Positions 46,861 through 58,376 of a stretch of 64,000 bases of DNA are shown here, in pieces (within the stretch, counting starts at the first letter, position 1; every line of letters starts with the position of its first letter). The position numbers were made by a program, and so were the translations under genes. The stretch spans positions 62,171,176 to 62,235,175 of the forward strand of contig CM049316.1 in assembly GCA_026874595.1 (NCBI GenBank). The letters run 5' to 3'. The stretch is from Sipunculus nudus (lineage: Eukaryota; Annelida; Sipuncula; Golfingiida; Sipunculidae). The notes under the pieces are model-generated. The model did not search any database, had not been told where the DNA came from, and saw only the letters and a list, made by a program, of their open reading frames with translations.

Positions 46861-49800
46861 CAGTCTTAAAACTCAATGCGATGCAACTAAAAATTTTACC
46901 TCGTCCTAATTTTTTAGGGTAGCAAATAGCTGCTTTTTGCGCGTGCGATTCATAGGGCCCCTCTGTCTGCCCGCACTCATGTCCACTCCCCCTGGCGGCA
47001 ATCTTAACTCTCAATGCGATGCTACCAGAAATTTTACCCCCTCCTAAATTTTTTAGGGTCGCAAATAGCTGCTATTTGGGCGTGCGACTCATGGGGCCCC
47101 TGTGGCAGTCCTGTCTCTAGTCCACTCCCCCTGGTGGCAGTCTTGACATATTTTATGGTAGCAAATAACTGCTATTTGCGCTTGCGACTCGTGGTGACCC
47201 CTCTGCCAGGCCGCTGAGATCTCTTCTCCCCCTGGCGGCAGTCTTCACAACTTTTATGGTAGCAAATAGCTGCTATTTGCGCGTGCGATTCATTGGGCCC
47301 CTGTGGCAGGCTTTGAGATCTCCACTGCCCCTGGTGGCTGTCTTAACACTCCATGCGCTGCTACTATTATTTTACTCCCTCCTAATTTTTTAGGGTAGCA
47401 AATAGCTGCTATTTGCGCGTGCGATTCATAGGGCCCCTGTGGCAGTCCTGTCTCTTGTCCACTCCCCCTGGCGGCAATCTTAACTCTCAATGCGATGCTA
47501 CAAGAAATTTTACCCCCTCCTAAATTTTTTAGGGTAGCAAATAGCTGCTATTTGCGGGTGCGATTCATGGGGGCCCCTCTGTCTGCCCGCACTCATGTCC
47601 ACTCCCCCTGACGGCAATCTTAACTCTCAATGCGGTGCTACCAGAAATTTTAACCCCTCCTAAATTTTTTAGGGTCTCATATAGCTGCTATTTGCGTGTG
47701 CGATTCATGGGGCCCCTCTGTCTGCCCGCTCTCATGTACACTCCCCCTGGCGGCAGTCTTAACACTCAATGCGATGCTACTATTATTTTACTCCCTCCTA
47801 ATTTTTTAGGGTAGCAAATAGCTGCTATTTGCGCGTGCGATTGATAGGGCCCCTGTGGCAGTCCTGTCTCTTGTCCACTCCCTCTGGCGGCAATCTTAAC
47901 TCTCAATGCGATGCTACCAGAAATTTTACCCAGTCTTAAATTTTTTAGGGTAGCAAATAGCTGCTATTTGCGCGAGCGATTCATGGGGGCCCCTCTGTCT
48001 GCCTGCTCTCATGTACACTCCCCCTGGCGGCAGTCTTAACACTCAATGCGATGTTACTATATATTTAACCCCTCCTAAATTTTTTAGGGTAGCAAATAGC
48101 AGCTATTTGCGCGTGCGATTCATGGGGCCCCTGTGGCAGTCCTGTCTCATGTCCACTCCCCCTTGCGGCAGTCATAACGCTCAATGCAATGCTACTATAA
48201 ATTTTACCCCCTCCTAATTTTTTAGGGTAGCAAATAGCTGCTATTTGCGCGTGCGACTCATGGGGGCCCCTCTGTCTGTCCACTCTTATGTCCACTCCCC
48301 CTGGTGGCAGTCTTGACATATTTTATGGTAGCAAATAACTGCTATTTGCGCTTGCGACTCTTGGTGACCCCTCTGCCAGGCCGCTGAGATCTCCTCTCCC
48401 CCTGGCGGCAGTCTTCACAACTTTTATGGTAGCAAATAGCTGCTATTTGCGCGTGCGATTCATTTGGGCCCCTGTGGCAGGCTTTGAGATCTCCACTCCC
48501 CCTGGTGGCAATCTTAACTCTCAATGCGATGCTACCAAAAATTTTACCCCCTCCTAAATTTTTAGGGTAGCAAATAGCTGCTATTTGCGCGTGCGATTCA
48601 TAGGGCCCCTGTGGCAGTCCTGTCTCTTGTCCACTCCCTCTGGCGGCAATCTTAACTCTCAATGCGATGCTACCAGACATTTTACCCCCTCCTAAATTTT
48701 TTAGGGTAGCAAATAGCTGCTATTTGCGCGTGCGGTTTATGGGGCCCTTCTGTCTGCCCGCTCTCTTGTACACTCCCCCTGGCGGCAGTCTTAACACTCA
48801 ATGCGATGCTACTACATATTTAACCCCTTCTAAATTTTTTAAGGTAGCAAATAGCTGCTATTTGCGCGTGCGATTCATGGGGCCCCTGTGGTAGTCCTGT
48901 CTCTAGTCCACTCCCCCTGGCGGCACTGAGGTCCACTCCCCTTGGCGGCAATCTTAACTCTCAATGCGATGCTCCCAGAAATTTTACACCCTCCTAAACT
49001 TTTTAGGGTCGCAAATAGCTGCTATTTGCGCTTGCGATTCATGGGGCCCCTCTGTCTGCCCGATCTCATGTACACTCCCCCTGGCGGCAGTCTTAACACT
49101 CAATGCGATGCTACTATATATTGAACCCCTCCTAAATTTTTTAGGGTAGCAAATAGCAGCTATTTGCGCGTGCGATTCATGGGGCCCCAGTGGCAGTCCT
49201 GTCTCTAGTCCACTCCCCCTTGCGGCAATCTTAACTCTCAATGCGATGCTACCAGAAATTTTACACCCTCCTAAATTTTTTAGGGTAGCAAATAGCTGCT
49301 ATTTGCGCGTGCGATTCATGGGGCCCTTCTGTCTGCTCGCTCTTATGTACACTCCCCCTGGTGGCAGTCTTAACACTCAATGCGATGCTACTATATATTT
49401 AACCCCTCCTAAATTTTTTAGGGTAGCAAATAGCTGCTATTTGCGCGTGCGATTCATGGGGCCCCTGTGGTAGTCCTGTCTCTAGTCCACTCCCCCTGGC
49501 GGCAATCTTAACTCTCAATGCGATGCTACCAGAAATTTACCCCTCCTAATTTTTTTAGGGTCGCAAATAGCTGCTATTTGCGCTTGCGATTCTTGGGGCC
49601 CCTCTCTCTGCCCGCTCTCATGTACACTCCCCCTGGCGGCAGTCTTAACACTCAATGCGATGCTACTATATATTGAACCCCTCCTAAATTTTTTAGGGTA
49701 GCAAATAGCAGCTATTTGCGCGTGCGATTCATGGGGGCCCCTCTGCCTGCCCGCACTCATGTCCACTCCCCCTGGCGGCAGTCATAACGCTCAATGCAAT

Positions 49801-50370
49801 GCTACTATAAATTTTACCCCCTCCTAATTTTTTAGGGTAGCAAATAGCTGCTATTTGCGCGTGCGATTATGGGGGCCCCTCTGTCTGTCCACTCTCATGT
49901 CCACACCCCCTGGTGGCAGTCTTGACATATTTTGTGGTAGCAAATAGCTGCTATTTGCGCTTGCGACTCGTGGGGACCCCTCTGCCAGGCCGCTGAGATC
50001 TCCTCTCCCCCTGGCGGCAGTCTTCACAACTTTTATGGTAGCAAATAGCTGCTATTTGCGCGTGCAAATCATTGGGCCGCTGTGGCAGGCTTTGAGATCT
50101 CCACTCCCTCTGGCGGCAATCTTAACTCTCAATGCGATGCTACCAGAAATTTTACCCCCTCCTCAAATTTTTAGGGTAGCAAATAGCTGCTATTTGCGCG
50201 TGCGATTCATGGGGGCCTCCTGTCTGCCCGCACTCATGTCCACTCCCCCTGGCGGCAATCTTAACTCTCAATGCGATGCTACCAGAAATTTTACCCCCTC
50301 CTAAATTTTTTGGGTCGCAAATAGCTGCTATTTGCGTGTGCGATTCATGGGGCCCCTGTGGCACTAATGA
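46861..50370 (+). repeat. 100-bp satellite, type B with about 39-bp insertion
   Basis: The same monomer extended to about 139 bp by an insert with CACTCAATGCGATGCTAC and TTTTACCCCCTCCTAA. Shorter units without the insert (for example 47147, 48317 and 49923, marker CTGCCAGGCCGCTGAGATCTC) are interspersed, giving a looser higher-order pattern. At about 48096, 49156 and 49697 the core centre is CAG instead of CTG. Many overlapping open frames on both strands are repeat artefacts. Confidence 0.92.
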
Positions 50371-50689
50371 GAAACTGCCTGCGAAAAATCGAAAAGTCCC
50401 ATAAGCTTAACTACAGGCCGCTACCGAAAACCGACAGTTCCCCGCCTATCTCGGATTAAATTAATCCTCAGTGTTCAGTCTACCAATTACTACGAACTGT
50501 CTTATGTAGATAAATCCCTCCAAACGAAAGGCGCAAGGGGAAATGTTTGCTCAGTTGATGTAATATGTGCCAGAGTCACTCATCCCATATCGGGCTTAGA
50601 AAAATGAATTCTCTGGTATTTATGGTTTGCTACTAAATTGAAGTCGTATCGTGATTCCGGGAGTGACGAGATTAGGATTTTCACTGTCA
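50371..50689. other. Spacer after the satellite
   Basis: Carries GAAAACCGACAGTTC (50426-50440), the exact inverse of 28089-28103 at the edge of the 247-bp satellite. No gene. Confidence 0.45.
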
Positions 50690-51300
50690 TCACTTTCAAG
50701 AATTAGAAAGAGTTTGGAGTTTTACCCATGGCACATCCAGTCCAATGTTCACTCAGAGCAACGTGAAATTATCGTGCATTCAGCTAAAACTTTTCTAAAT
50801 ACAATCTAAGGAATGTTGGTTGGGTGTATAAGCATATCGCCCTACTCAACTGGGGACTGGGTGCTCACCAAGCCAACTTCTGATGAGTAGCATAATGCTA
50901 ATAGCTGTTCCGACATTGTCTTTTCTTATAGAGGCGTGAACACTCGTAATCTTAGAGAAAAGAAGGAAAAAGTGCTCTTATTTTACAAGAGCATAACTAA
51001 AAGAAGCTTCACGGGGCACAGTTATTGGATCAGAAACTAATGATAAGGCCTGGATCAAAGGAGATCGGAAGGCATTGCGCAGCGAGATGCACATACCGAA
51101 AAGTCATAAATTGCCGAGACAAATTCTGGAGTACTTCGTCGGACCCGTGGAGAACTCTCAAACTTTCGAGACCAGCCGCATCCTGTACAGCAGTTCTCTG
51201 GCAAAAGCTTGAACTCGAACCAGAAGTAAACGCACAGACTGAGCAGAAACTGAAGTTTGATTGTCTTGGAGACACAAAAAGAGTCTAGAATACTGGAAGG
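50690..51300 (+). pseudogene. Gypsy pol remnant (integrase end) before block D
   Basis: Homologous to 12735-13180: AGAAAGAGTTTGGAGTTTTACCC, CATATCGCCCTACTC and GGATCAAAGGAGAT-type words. The translation again shows the decayed end of an integrase core (HPVQCS, YKHIALLN, LGAHQANF) followed by a basic stretch. It resembles the missing 3' part of the remnant that ends at 20806, from which it is separated by 30 kb of inserted DNA. Confidence 0.55.
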
Positions 51301-51306
51301 ATTATG

Positions 51307-53160
51307 TTGTCCCCTGAAAACCATGTTTTATTATTCGTTTAGTTGTTAGATGTGGATAGCCATGTAAATGTCTTGCTTGAGTACGATGCATATATTTGTC
51401 TGTAACGTGGCAAAAAGATTCAGAAGTATGATTGGCTTTAACCATGTGCATTAAAGTTAGTTGTTTCTGAAGTTCTAAACAATGGCCTTGCATTTAGACA
51501 GAGAATATTTAAAAGAGTTTTAGGTATATCACAAAGGTAAATTGGACTCAAAACAAAAATAAAATGTTATTTACAGGTTTTACGTACAAATAATCTCCCG
51601 TTAGTGTATGGCGTTAAAAGTACACAGGAACGGAGGTGTGCAAATATTTCCGATAATTTTGCAAGGAGTAGGTCAATCCGATTATTCAAGGTAAAAATGT
51701 TTATTAAGAAGGTGTTACGGAACCTAAAAACAACAGATCACGTAATCGTGGGGAGCACAAATGTTGGTACGGAGATAAAAAAAACAGATTCTGTAACACT
51801 AGACAGCGTGAAATGTCTAGGGGAATGAATAAAGGAGTCAGTAGTTTTTTGTTAACAAATAATTATAATTTATTTTTTGAACAATCCTAACATTACAATA
51901 CACTTAATCAATACAATTACACAGTATTACAATAAACATGTACATTACCAGAGTGTCCGGATCCTAGGCTTTGATTCTTGATACCATCACTGTCACAAGA
52001 GTCCTTTAAAACTAATAATCAACGTAAATAGTAATAATCCTAAGGCAAACTGAAGACAGTAAGTATCAAATCTGTATAAAATCCGTTGAATATCTGACAC
52101 TACTGCAGTTATCGAAAAATGTCCCAAAACTGATGAGAAAGTAATACTCCATGTGCTCTCTGGTATTTCCCTTTCTGCCGGCTCTAAACACAGCCCCTAA
52201 TTTATAGCTTCTCGGCCGAAAATTATAGAAATGGAAATTCCAAAGAATATTACAGACGCACATGAACAGACCTGAAACATCTAGAACAAAGAACGCTCTG
52301 TCTCTACGCTTCAGACCCAACACGCGAGCGAGCGCCCAACAAGCGAGGTTCCCATAGTAAAGAACCATGCCTCCGCTACACGAATCAGAATGTCAAGAGA
52401 CACATGTAACACTCCTGCGCACAATAAAACAGACACCCGTAACCATAGGTACATTGAATAATATGCACGAGTTCTTACCATGTCGCTTGAGTGAATACAT
52501 CTCTATTGTTGTTGTTGTTAGTTTGAAGTTTTTCTTCCGTCTAGTTGTAAATGCATAACACTTTTAACGAAGACTGATTAGACAACAAATCCTAACCTAA
52601 AACATATGAAATATAAGAAGTAGACAAATACCAGAATCCCTACAGGTCACCTCCGCATCAAAGACACGTACACCTAATACCTATCTATAACACAATTATA
52701 ATGAAATAGCCGTGTGTAACAATGTGATAGAATCCTTTGAATTACACTTGTGACCTCTGGCGCGACAACGTGTATGACAGGCTTCTGTTATATAACATCG
52801 TGCATATATTGCGGACCCGAGAAAATGTTAATTTTGGAAAGAGTTTTTGGCATTATTCAATATATCAAACTCTAGTTCAACTTCTTAATTTTTTTTCTAG
52901 GAAATCAGGGTGTTGTGTATCTCATTTGCGTGTTACACGACAGCTTCTGTATGAATTTAAATGAGTACTGAATATGCTGCTTTCTGTTTGCAAAGTATCT
53001 CAATTTTTGGTAATTATAATTAGAATTGTAACTAATTTCATCATTAACATTTTTCCGATGACAGGAAAATTGTTTATTGTTCAAACCTGTCAGCTTTAAT
53101 GGGTTTAAATTGAGGTCAAATAACTCAGAAACTGAATCGAAGCTTGAGCACAATTAATTT
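51307..53160. repeat. Segmental duplication N1, left copy
   Basis: Matches 59079-60270 with shared CCATGTTTTATTATTC, TTAAAGTTAGTTGTTTCTGAAG, GGAGTAGGTCAATCCG and CTTACCATGTCGCTTGAGT words. This copy is longer only because it contains the insertion at 51714-52446. Non-coding in both. Confidence 0.75.
51714..52446 (-). mobile_element. Solo-LTR-like insertion, 733 bp
   Basis: Absent from the paralogous site near 59485-59505, so the borders are directly visible. Ends are inverted (GTTACGG / CCGTAAC) and the flanks are AGGT on both sides (51710-51713 and 52447-52450). On the minus strand it has a TATAAAT-like box near 52200 and AATAAA near 51870, the order expected in an LTR. No PBS, polypurine tract or coding region accompanies it, so it is best read as a solo LTR. 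A short DNA transposon is the alternative. Confidence 0.6.
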
Positions 53161-54480
53161 CTCAACAATCTCTTCAAGACCGAATGCATGTGGGGAAACA
53201 CGTACAAACAAAATAATTATACCTACTAAAGTTAAATGCTCTCCTCACTGCCAAATCTTTCACACTCAAATGCTTCTCAGGCGGTGACACAACGATGCAC
53301 AACGTGTATGGGTTCTAATTTATTTGAATGGAAGACAGGTGCGGCAGTAGACACATTCGTAATCAATCATAACACAGAACTATTAAACTGACTTATATAA
53401 TATATCAAATAAGCGATCAATCATAAATCACAATTCTCCATACTGAAAAATTGAAAGTATCGTACAAAAGTTCATTTATAAATAAAATATGAACAATACC
53501 AGGTTATAATTGAACTAGCGAAGCGCCTTGCTGCCAACCGATAAAAGATACAATTTTTTTATCTCCTACGTACTACACACTGTCTGGTATTATAAATTTA
53601 CAATAATATGTGTATAATCTCATGTAATTGGATGATTTTGACTGAATACAACATATTCACAGCAAAACAATATCGCCACACGGGCTTTATATCTCCAGTT
53701 CATCTGTTTTATACGTTTTTGTCCTCCTGTGTGTGAGTAAACAGTCCACATGTGTCTGTTTACCATAACAAGACAGGGTGACCAGAGGCAAGAGATTAAT
53801 CGCACACACGCGACAATTATCCAAAAGAGAGAAAAGAAACAGGAAAGAAGAAACATGGAAGAAACACCCAAAGAAGCTCGAAAAATCTTGGCTTCAGCTC
53901 TCTGGTAATATTCGACATTGATCGCGCCAAAGGCAAGCTTTTTTCAACTTTGTACAAGAAAATATGTACACCAGTTAGCAGACGGATTGAAAACGAAATA
54001 TTGGCAGATACCATAATATTTTTAGGAAACTACACCATATTTCACGATAACTAAAAATATCTAGTATGTGAAATGTGAATAGGTCCCGTTAGACGTCAAT
54101 TACAGGTATTTTCAAACGCTCTACTATCAGCTCTCTATTATATATGGTTGATGTTGCCATCTCTGTGTTAGACGGACTCAGCCGGGGGAAACTGGTAATG
54201 TCATTCGTAAAAATAGTTATGTCTTTTACCGATGCTTGTTTGATCGGATAAATTTTCCAAACATGAGTAGGTACACAGCTGTGTTATTGTGACTTGCAGG
54301 GATTCTTATACTTATAGAGCGAATTTACTGTCGAAATAGAATGTACAAACGAGTCCCTGCAAAAGTGAAAGTGTTTCTATGTAATAAATATGACGAAACA
54401 ACTCAGGGAAAGTAATATCATACATAAATACCTTAAGAAATTATCACACACACATACATATGTATATAGCCTTATATGGT
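53160..54480. repeat. Segmental module parts M5 and M7, block D
   Basis: Homologous to 13890-14340 plus 15350-16200, and to 60270-60650 plus 61570-62460. M6 and the TA array are missing between 53540 and 53600. The interspersed repeat and the 3' flank that follow M7 in other blocks are also deleted: 54480 jumps directly to sequence equivalent to 63357. Confidence 0.7.
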
Positions 54481-54950
54481 CTGCTGTATGAACACAGACT
54501 AAGACATCCCTCTTGTCGCGATACATACAAAATTAAAAATTTTGTTAATGCATCATTTATTTAAGGTTTCCTTCCACAGAAAGCAAAGTAATTACTGCGA
54601 CCCCTCCATGACTGTGTATATACAAACCACATACAAACTATTAAACTAGTATCAATCAGAAGTGCACCGTCAAGTTTGTTGACAGGCTATTTATGATGAT
54701 AAACTATAGATATCGTATATCCAAACAATATCAATGGTCATTAGTTCAACTTTCATGTATTTTTTTATCAAATAGGTAAAAAGGATGTCTCAGCTTACCT
54801 TCCCCCTTTTGTTTCAATGTTGTCATCTAGAGCTTTATAATAATTATTTGTCGTTTTTCAGGATTTCGTTTCATTGTTATAGATATTAAGCATTGTAATG
54901 CAGTTTTCTAGAAGACTGCTGCCTATTGAGTCGGGTATTCTTGACCTGAC
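54480..54950 (-). pseudogene. FkbM copy D, 3' fragment
   Basis: Contains the conserved FkbM 3' flank (AAAGCAAAGTAATTACTGCG, CCATGACTGTGTATA, TTGTTGACAGGCTATTTATGATGA) and, on the minus strand, the last coding segment with a KYMKVEL and IDIVWIYDI end that corresponds to DVNKW and FDIFWKYEI of copy B. Stops occur just upstream, and no SAM-binding region is present. Aligned with copy E, it belongs to a diverged paralogue of which only the C-terminus remains. Confidence 0.55.
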
Positions 54951-55330
54951 ATGCTGATCTCAAATGTTTAATCTGTATCCTGTCTTTGGAGACTATTGGC
55001 ATTCCAATCAAACAGAATATTACGTGTAAGGTGCGACTTGTTTGGCCACACAACTTGTAAGCACAAGAAATTAGCAACTGTTCTGGATTTTATACAGTTA
55101 CGAGCATTTACTGTTGGGAAGGACCATGTTTTTATTATGAGCCAAGTTTTGCCAGAATTAGAAGAAGCAGTGGAAAATAAACGAAACAAACAGACCGAAT
55201 TTAGAGCGTCTTGCGTACTTGGCAAAAGACCAGCTGTTTTACATACCAGGTGTGTTAAATTTACACGAAGTTATGTATTTTTTCCTTAAAATATTATGAT
55301 ATCTGCTAATATATGGTTTTAAACCAGTTG
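54951..55330. other. Unassigned insert and duplicated edge
   Basis: About 54917-54945 and 55203-55330 match 63830-63990. The roughly 250 bp between are absent there, so this is an insertion here or a deletion there. A 97-codon plus frame spans it (54996-55289) without recognisable domain. Confidence 0.4.
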
Positions 55331-57120
55331 GGCTACGGGTGTACTCGTGTATGATATCTCTCACAGATATAATAAAACAACACCAAAATTTATTTTCACA
55401 TTACCAAAAGGTCCGATTTGTTAGTTTTATATTGGAACATGTCATATTGCCTTTCCTTGAGCTAAACCCTTTAAAAAAAACTAAATTAAATTAGTTGCCC
55501 TTAATGCCAGAAGGAGCAGGCTTGTCCCCTTCTGAACCATTCCCAAAGACTGAACATCGGCTATTTCATCTAACACATTTTCAGGGCAAAGTTACTTCAA
55601 GTAAATAACTGTCGGGGGGGGGGGGAGCAGGCTAAGACTCCACACCCAAGGCTACCCATGGACTAAGTGAGGTCCCCAAACCTCTGGTCTAGGTCAGGAA
55701 GTTATTAGGGTCTTTAATCGGCCAATAGAGCAGACCATTTTATTATAGGGGTGGTAATGGGTTGGTCTATTTATAGTGATTGGGGTTGTAGCTATGACGT
55801 GCTATACAAGGTGGGACTTGCGACGCGACATGTCCCTTAAATCATGAACAACATGTCGCTCAACATGAACAGTATATACACACAGCCCGGAACCGTGTTA
55901 ACCACCTAACAGCGATTGATTGGACAAAACTAATTCTTGTCATGACAATAACTAGTCCTTGATTACAAACTTGATATGTTCATCTTGGTAGTTTCGTCGG
56001 CCAAGTAAAGTTGTATTGCTAACCAAACCATCATGAATATTGATTTATTCTTACCAGAGTAAATTTAGCATTCCTCAATGCGTATCTTTTAAGTTTGCCT
56101 ATGCAGCACGTATGCGGGCAAAATAGGGCCGATAGTATAAAGCTGCATGAATATAGAAGTTATCTGATAAAGGAATACCCCAGCGCTGACGTCAATCGTC
56201 GAATTCTCCGTCCGTTACAATGTGTATGATACCCTGAGCTGCATACGCATACGTAATTCCCATACGTACTTCATACACAGATATGTAATCACGTTCTCGA
56301 TTACTAGCTGCATGCGCATACTTAACGCATCCGTACTGCAAAAGGAATGCTTACTTTAATCTGTACATTTAACATGTCCGTCCCTGTAAAACGCCCTATT
56401 TACTGACAGCTCTTTCATTCGTGTTCTGATTCACTTGAGGTGAGAGATCGAAATTCATGTATAGGAAACCTGACTCTGGATGGAGGCACAATTGTGTCAA
56501 AGTTGTCAGTATCTTGTTTACGTCTATTCAATCAAGAAAAAACAACAAACTCCAATACCAGACCATGGCTCCCTGCCCCCAAATCCAACTTTGCGTGATA
56601 TATTCAGGAAAACCTTTCCAGACACTAGATAGATCCTGAGAAAATTATATTATAAAAGTATTCATTGTTATTGGCTTGCATATAACAGTATTCTTACTAT
56701 ATATGTAACACCATATGTTCTTTAATATTACTTTATCCTCCCTAGGGAGTTTATTTACGGAATGCTCCCGGGATCTTGGTACTTGTGTGACGGTGCTGGC
56801 CGGTTATGGCAGTGAGATGTATAAACGCCGATATTGAATGTATTCATTCAGCTAATTAAAAGGCTTAAGAAATAAAAATCTTGAAAACATAAAATATCAG
56901 TCATGTTCACATCACGTTTCATTAATGTACACTTTTGTGCAGGTAACGCTTCTTTCACCTAGATCTATCTTGGGGACTTTTTTGTCAAATTGTCATAGGA
57001 AAACTAAGAAGATAATAATACTTTTTCTCTTGTTTTGCTTAAATTTTATAGGATAATAAAGTGTAGACTGATTCTTGCATTTAAATACATGTATATATAT
57101 ACGTATTCTCGGGTTTGCAT
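55331..57120. other. Unassigned unique stretch
   Basis: Contains a G run (55614-55625) and a phrase near 56790-56850 (CTGGCCGGTTATGGCAGTGAG) that may be the end of a retroposon, but no second copy lies in this window. No gene. Confidence 0.35.
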
Positions 57121-57122
57121 TA

Positions 57123-57153
57123 CCCCCCCCCCACACACACACACACACATACA
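57123..57153. repeat. C run and (CA)n microsatellite
   Basis: CCCCCCCCCC followed by about 10 CA units. Confidence 0.85.
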
Positions 57154-57209
57154 CGTTACTCCCCTCCCCCATTCCTCTTGTTTAAATTCTAAATGCTTTA
57201 GTTATATGA

Positions 57210-57612
57210 CACCGGAAAAAATTGGATTGTTATAATAACAGCTAATTTCAAAACTACTTGAACTACTCTGGAAAAGGTCGAAAAATGAGTTTATTAGACA
57301 ATTGTTTTGATAAATAAGTAATGACCAGTTAATGAAATACCGAAGTTTTCGGTCAATAACCAGAATATATATCTGAAAGTGTAGATGTTGCAACTGATAA
57401 TCCTTTGATATAGAGCTATTGCCTGTGACAACAAACTATTGATGAGTTATTGCACATACTGTACATACAATATTTATTTAAGGTTAATCCTTCACAGGAG
57501 AAGAAATAATTTCATGACTATAAATATAAGAAAGCCAAATACAAACTCTTAACCGTTTGGCAACTAGAATTACATCGTCAAAGTTTGTTGACAGGCTCTT
57601 CATGATAAAAAA
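57210..57612. repeat. FkbM-module 3' flank, block C
   Basis: Matches 10249-10690: TGTTATAATAACAGCTAATTT, AATAAA (minus) near 57287, TGATATAGAGCTATTGCCTGTGACAACAAA-type words, without the TA array of block A. Confidence 0.65.
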
Positions 57613-58376
57613 CAAAATTTTGTATTTCCAAACAATATTAATTGGCCATAAGTTCCACTTATCTACATCAAGTGATTCTTTCAGACCGTATGGGCGGTAG
57701 TTTTTCCGAAGAAATAAACTGGTCATTTCTTTCAAAAGATCTATTTCCTTCACCTGCTTCATCATTTCCCACCCATAAATATTTGTGGAATAAGCACGTC
57801 ATCCAGTAGTAGTGAGGCGTTTTTGTGTGCCAGGTGTTGGTAGCCTTGTATGTCGATCTTTATGATGGCGCGCTGTGCTTTGTCCACCAAATTATCCAAG
57901 CAAATTGATTCTACTTAAATGTCAAGGGAAGTGGCTTCCTGCAACTGCCGACGCAAGGAACTCCATCCATACGAATTCTGGTATCCCCCTGGTTGTCTGG
58001 ATGTTTCTGGATCAGCCCAACTCCTCTCCTGTCTTACACGAAATTCGGAAGAACCGTAATCAGGTGGTTAAAATTGTTCAACTGGATTGCCTGCTTCAAC
58101 CTGACCAAATTATCCTGAATAAACTTTCTCCCCAGGGCTGCTGCATAAAGTGTAAACTCCTATATTTGCCCCGGCTTCTATAAGTCCTTAATGATTGTCC
58201 CTTTTCATAAGATCTCATATTTTATGTAATTTAGGACCCTCCCAAGATCAAATACTCTCCAGCCTCCTTGAAACCTGAATATCTTTCCAGACGTCGTGTA
58301 GTCAAATCTTTAAGCTAGTTTGTGCCGTTGTTGACCTACACGATATATTTTCCCATCTGGGATCATAGGATTCGTT
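57613..58376 (-). pseudogene. FkbM-family methyltransferase copy C, heavily disrupted
   Basis: Minus-strand homologue of copy B from SYDPRW (58376) to WKYKI. GANIGVYTL, GDTRI-like, VESICLDNLVDK and IIKIDIQGYQ segments are still readable but lie in different frames with several stops. In the FkbM signature the final Glu is Gln (GYQ), which would be a further defect. The natural stop codon is changed to TTG, so the last frame runs on. The first about 40 codons are missing. The break at 58377 joins a sequence that resembles 20262 onward, upstream of the Gypsy remnant, so a rearrangement removed the N-terminus. Confidence 0.78.

Noticed and set aside
44775-50364. Repeated open frames with AQIAAICYPKK and ANSCYLRVRFMGP phrases on both strands
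   Set aside because: Translations of the 100/139-bp satellite on either strand. Frames break at monomer-length changes.
54996-55289. 97-codon plus frame with an acidic and basic patch (ELEEAVENKRNKQ)
   Set aside because: No domain recognised. It crosses the edge of an insertion relative to the duplicate at 63.8-64.0 kb, and the shared part does not keep the frame there.
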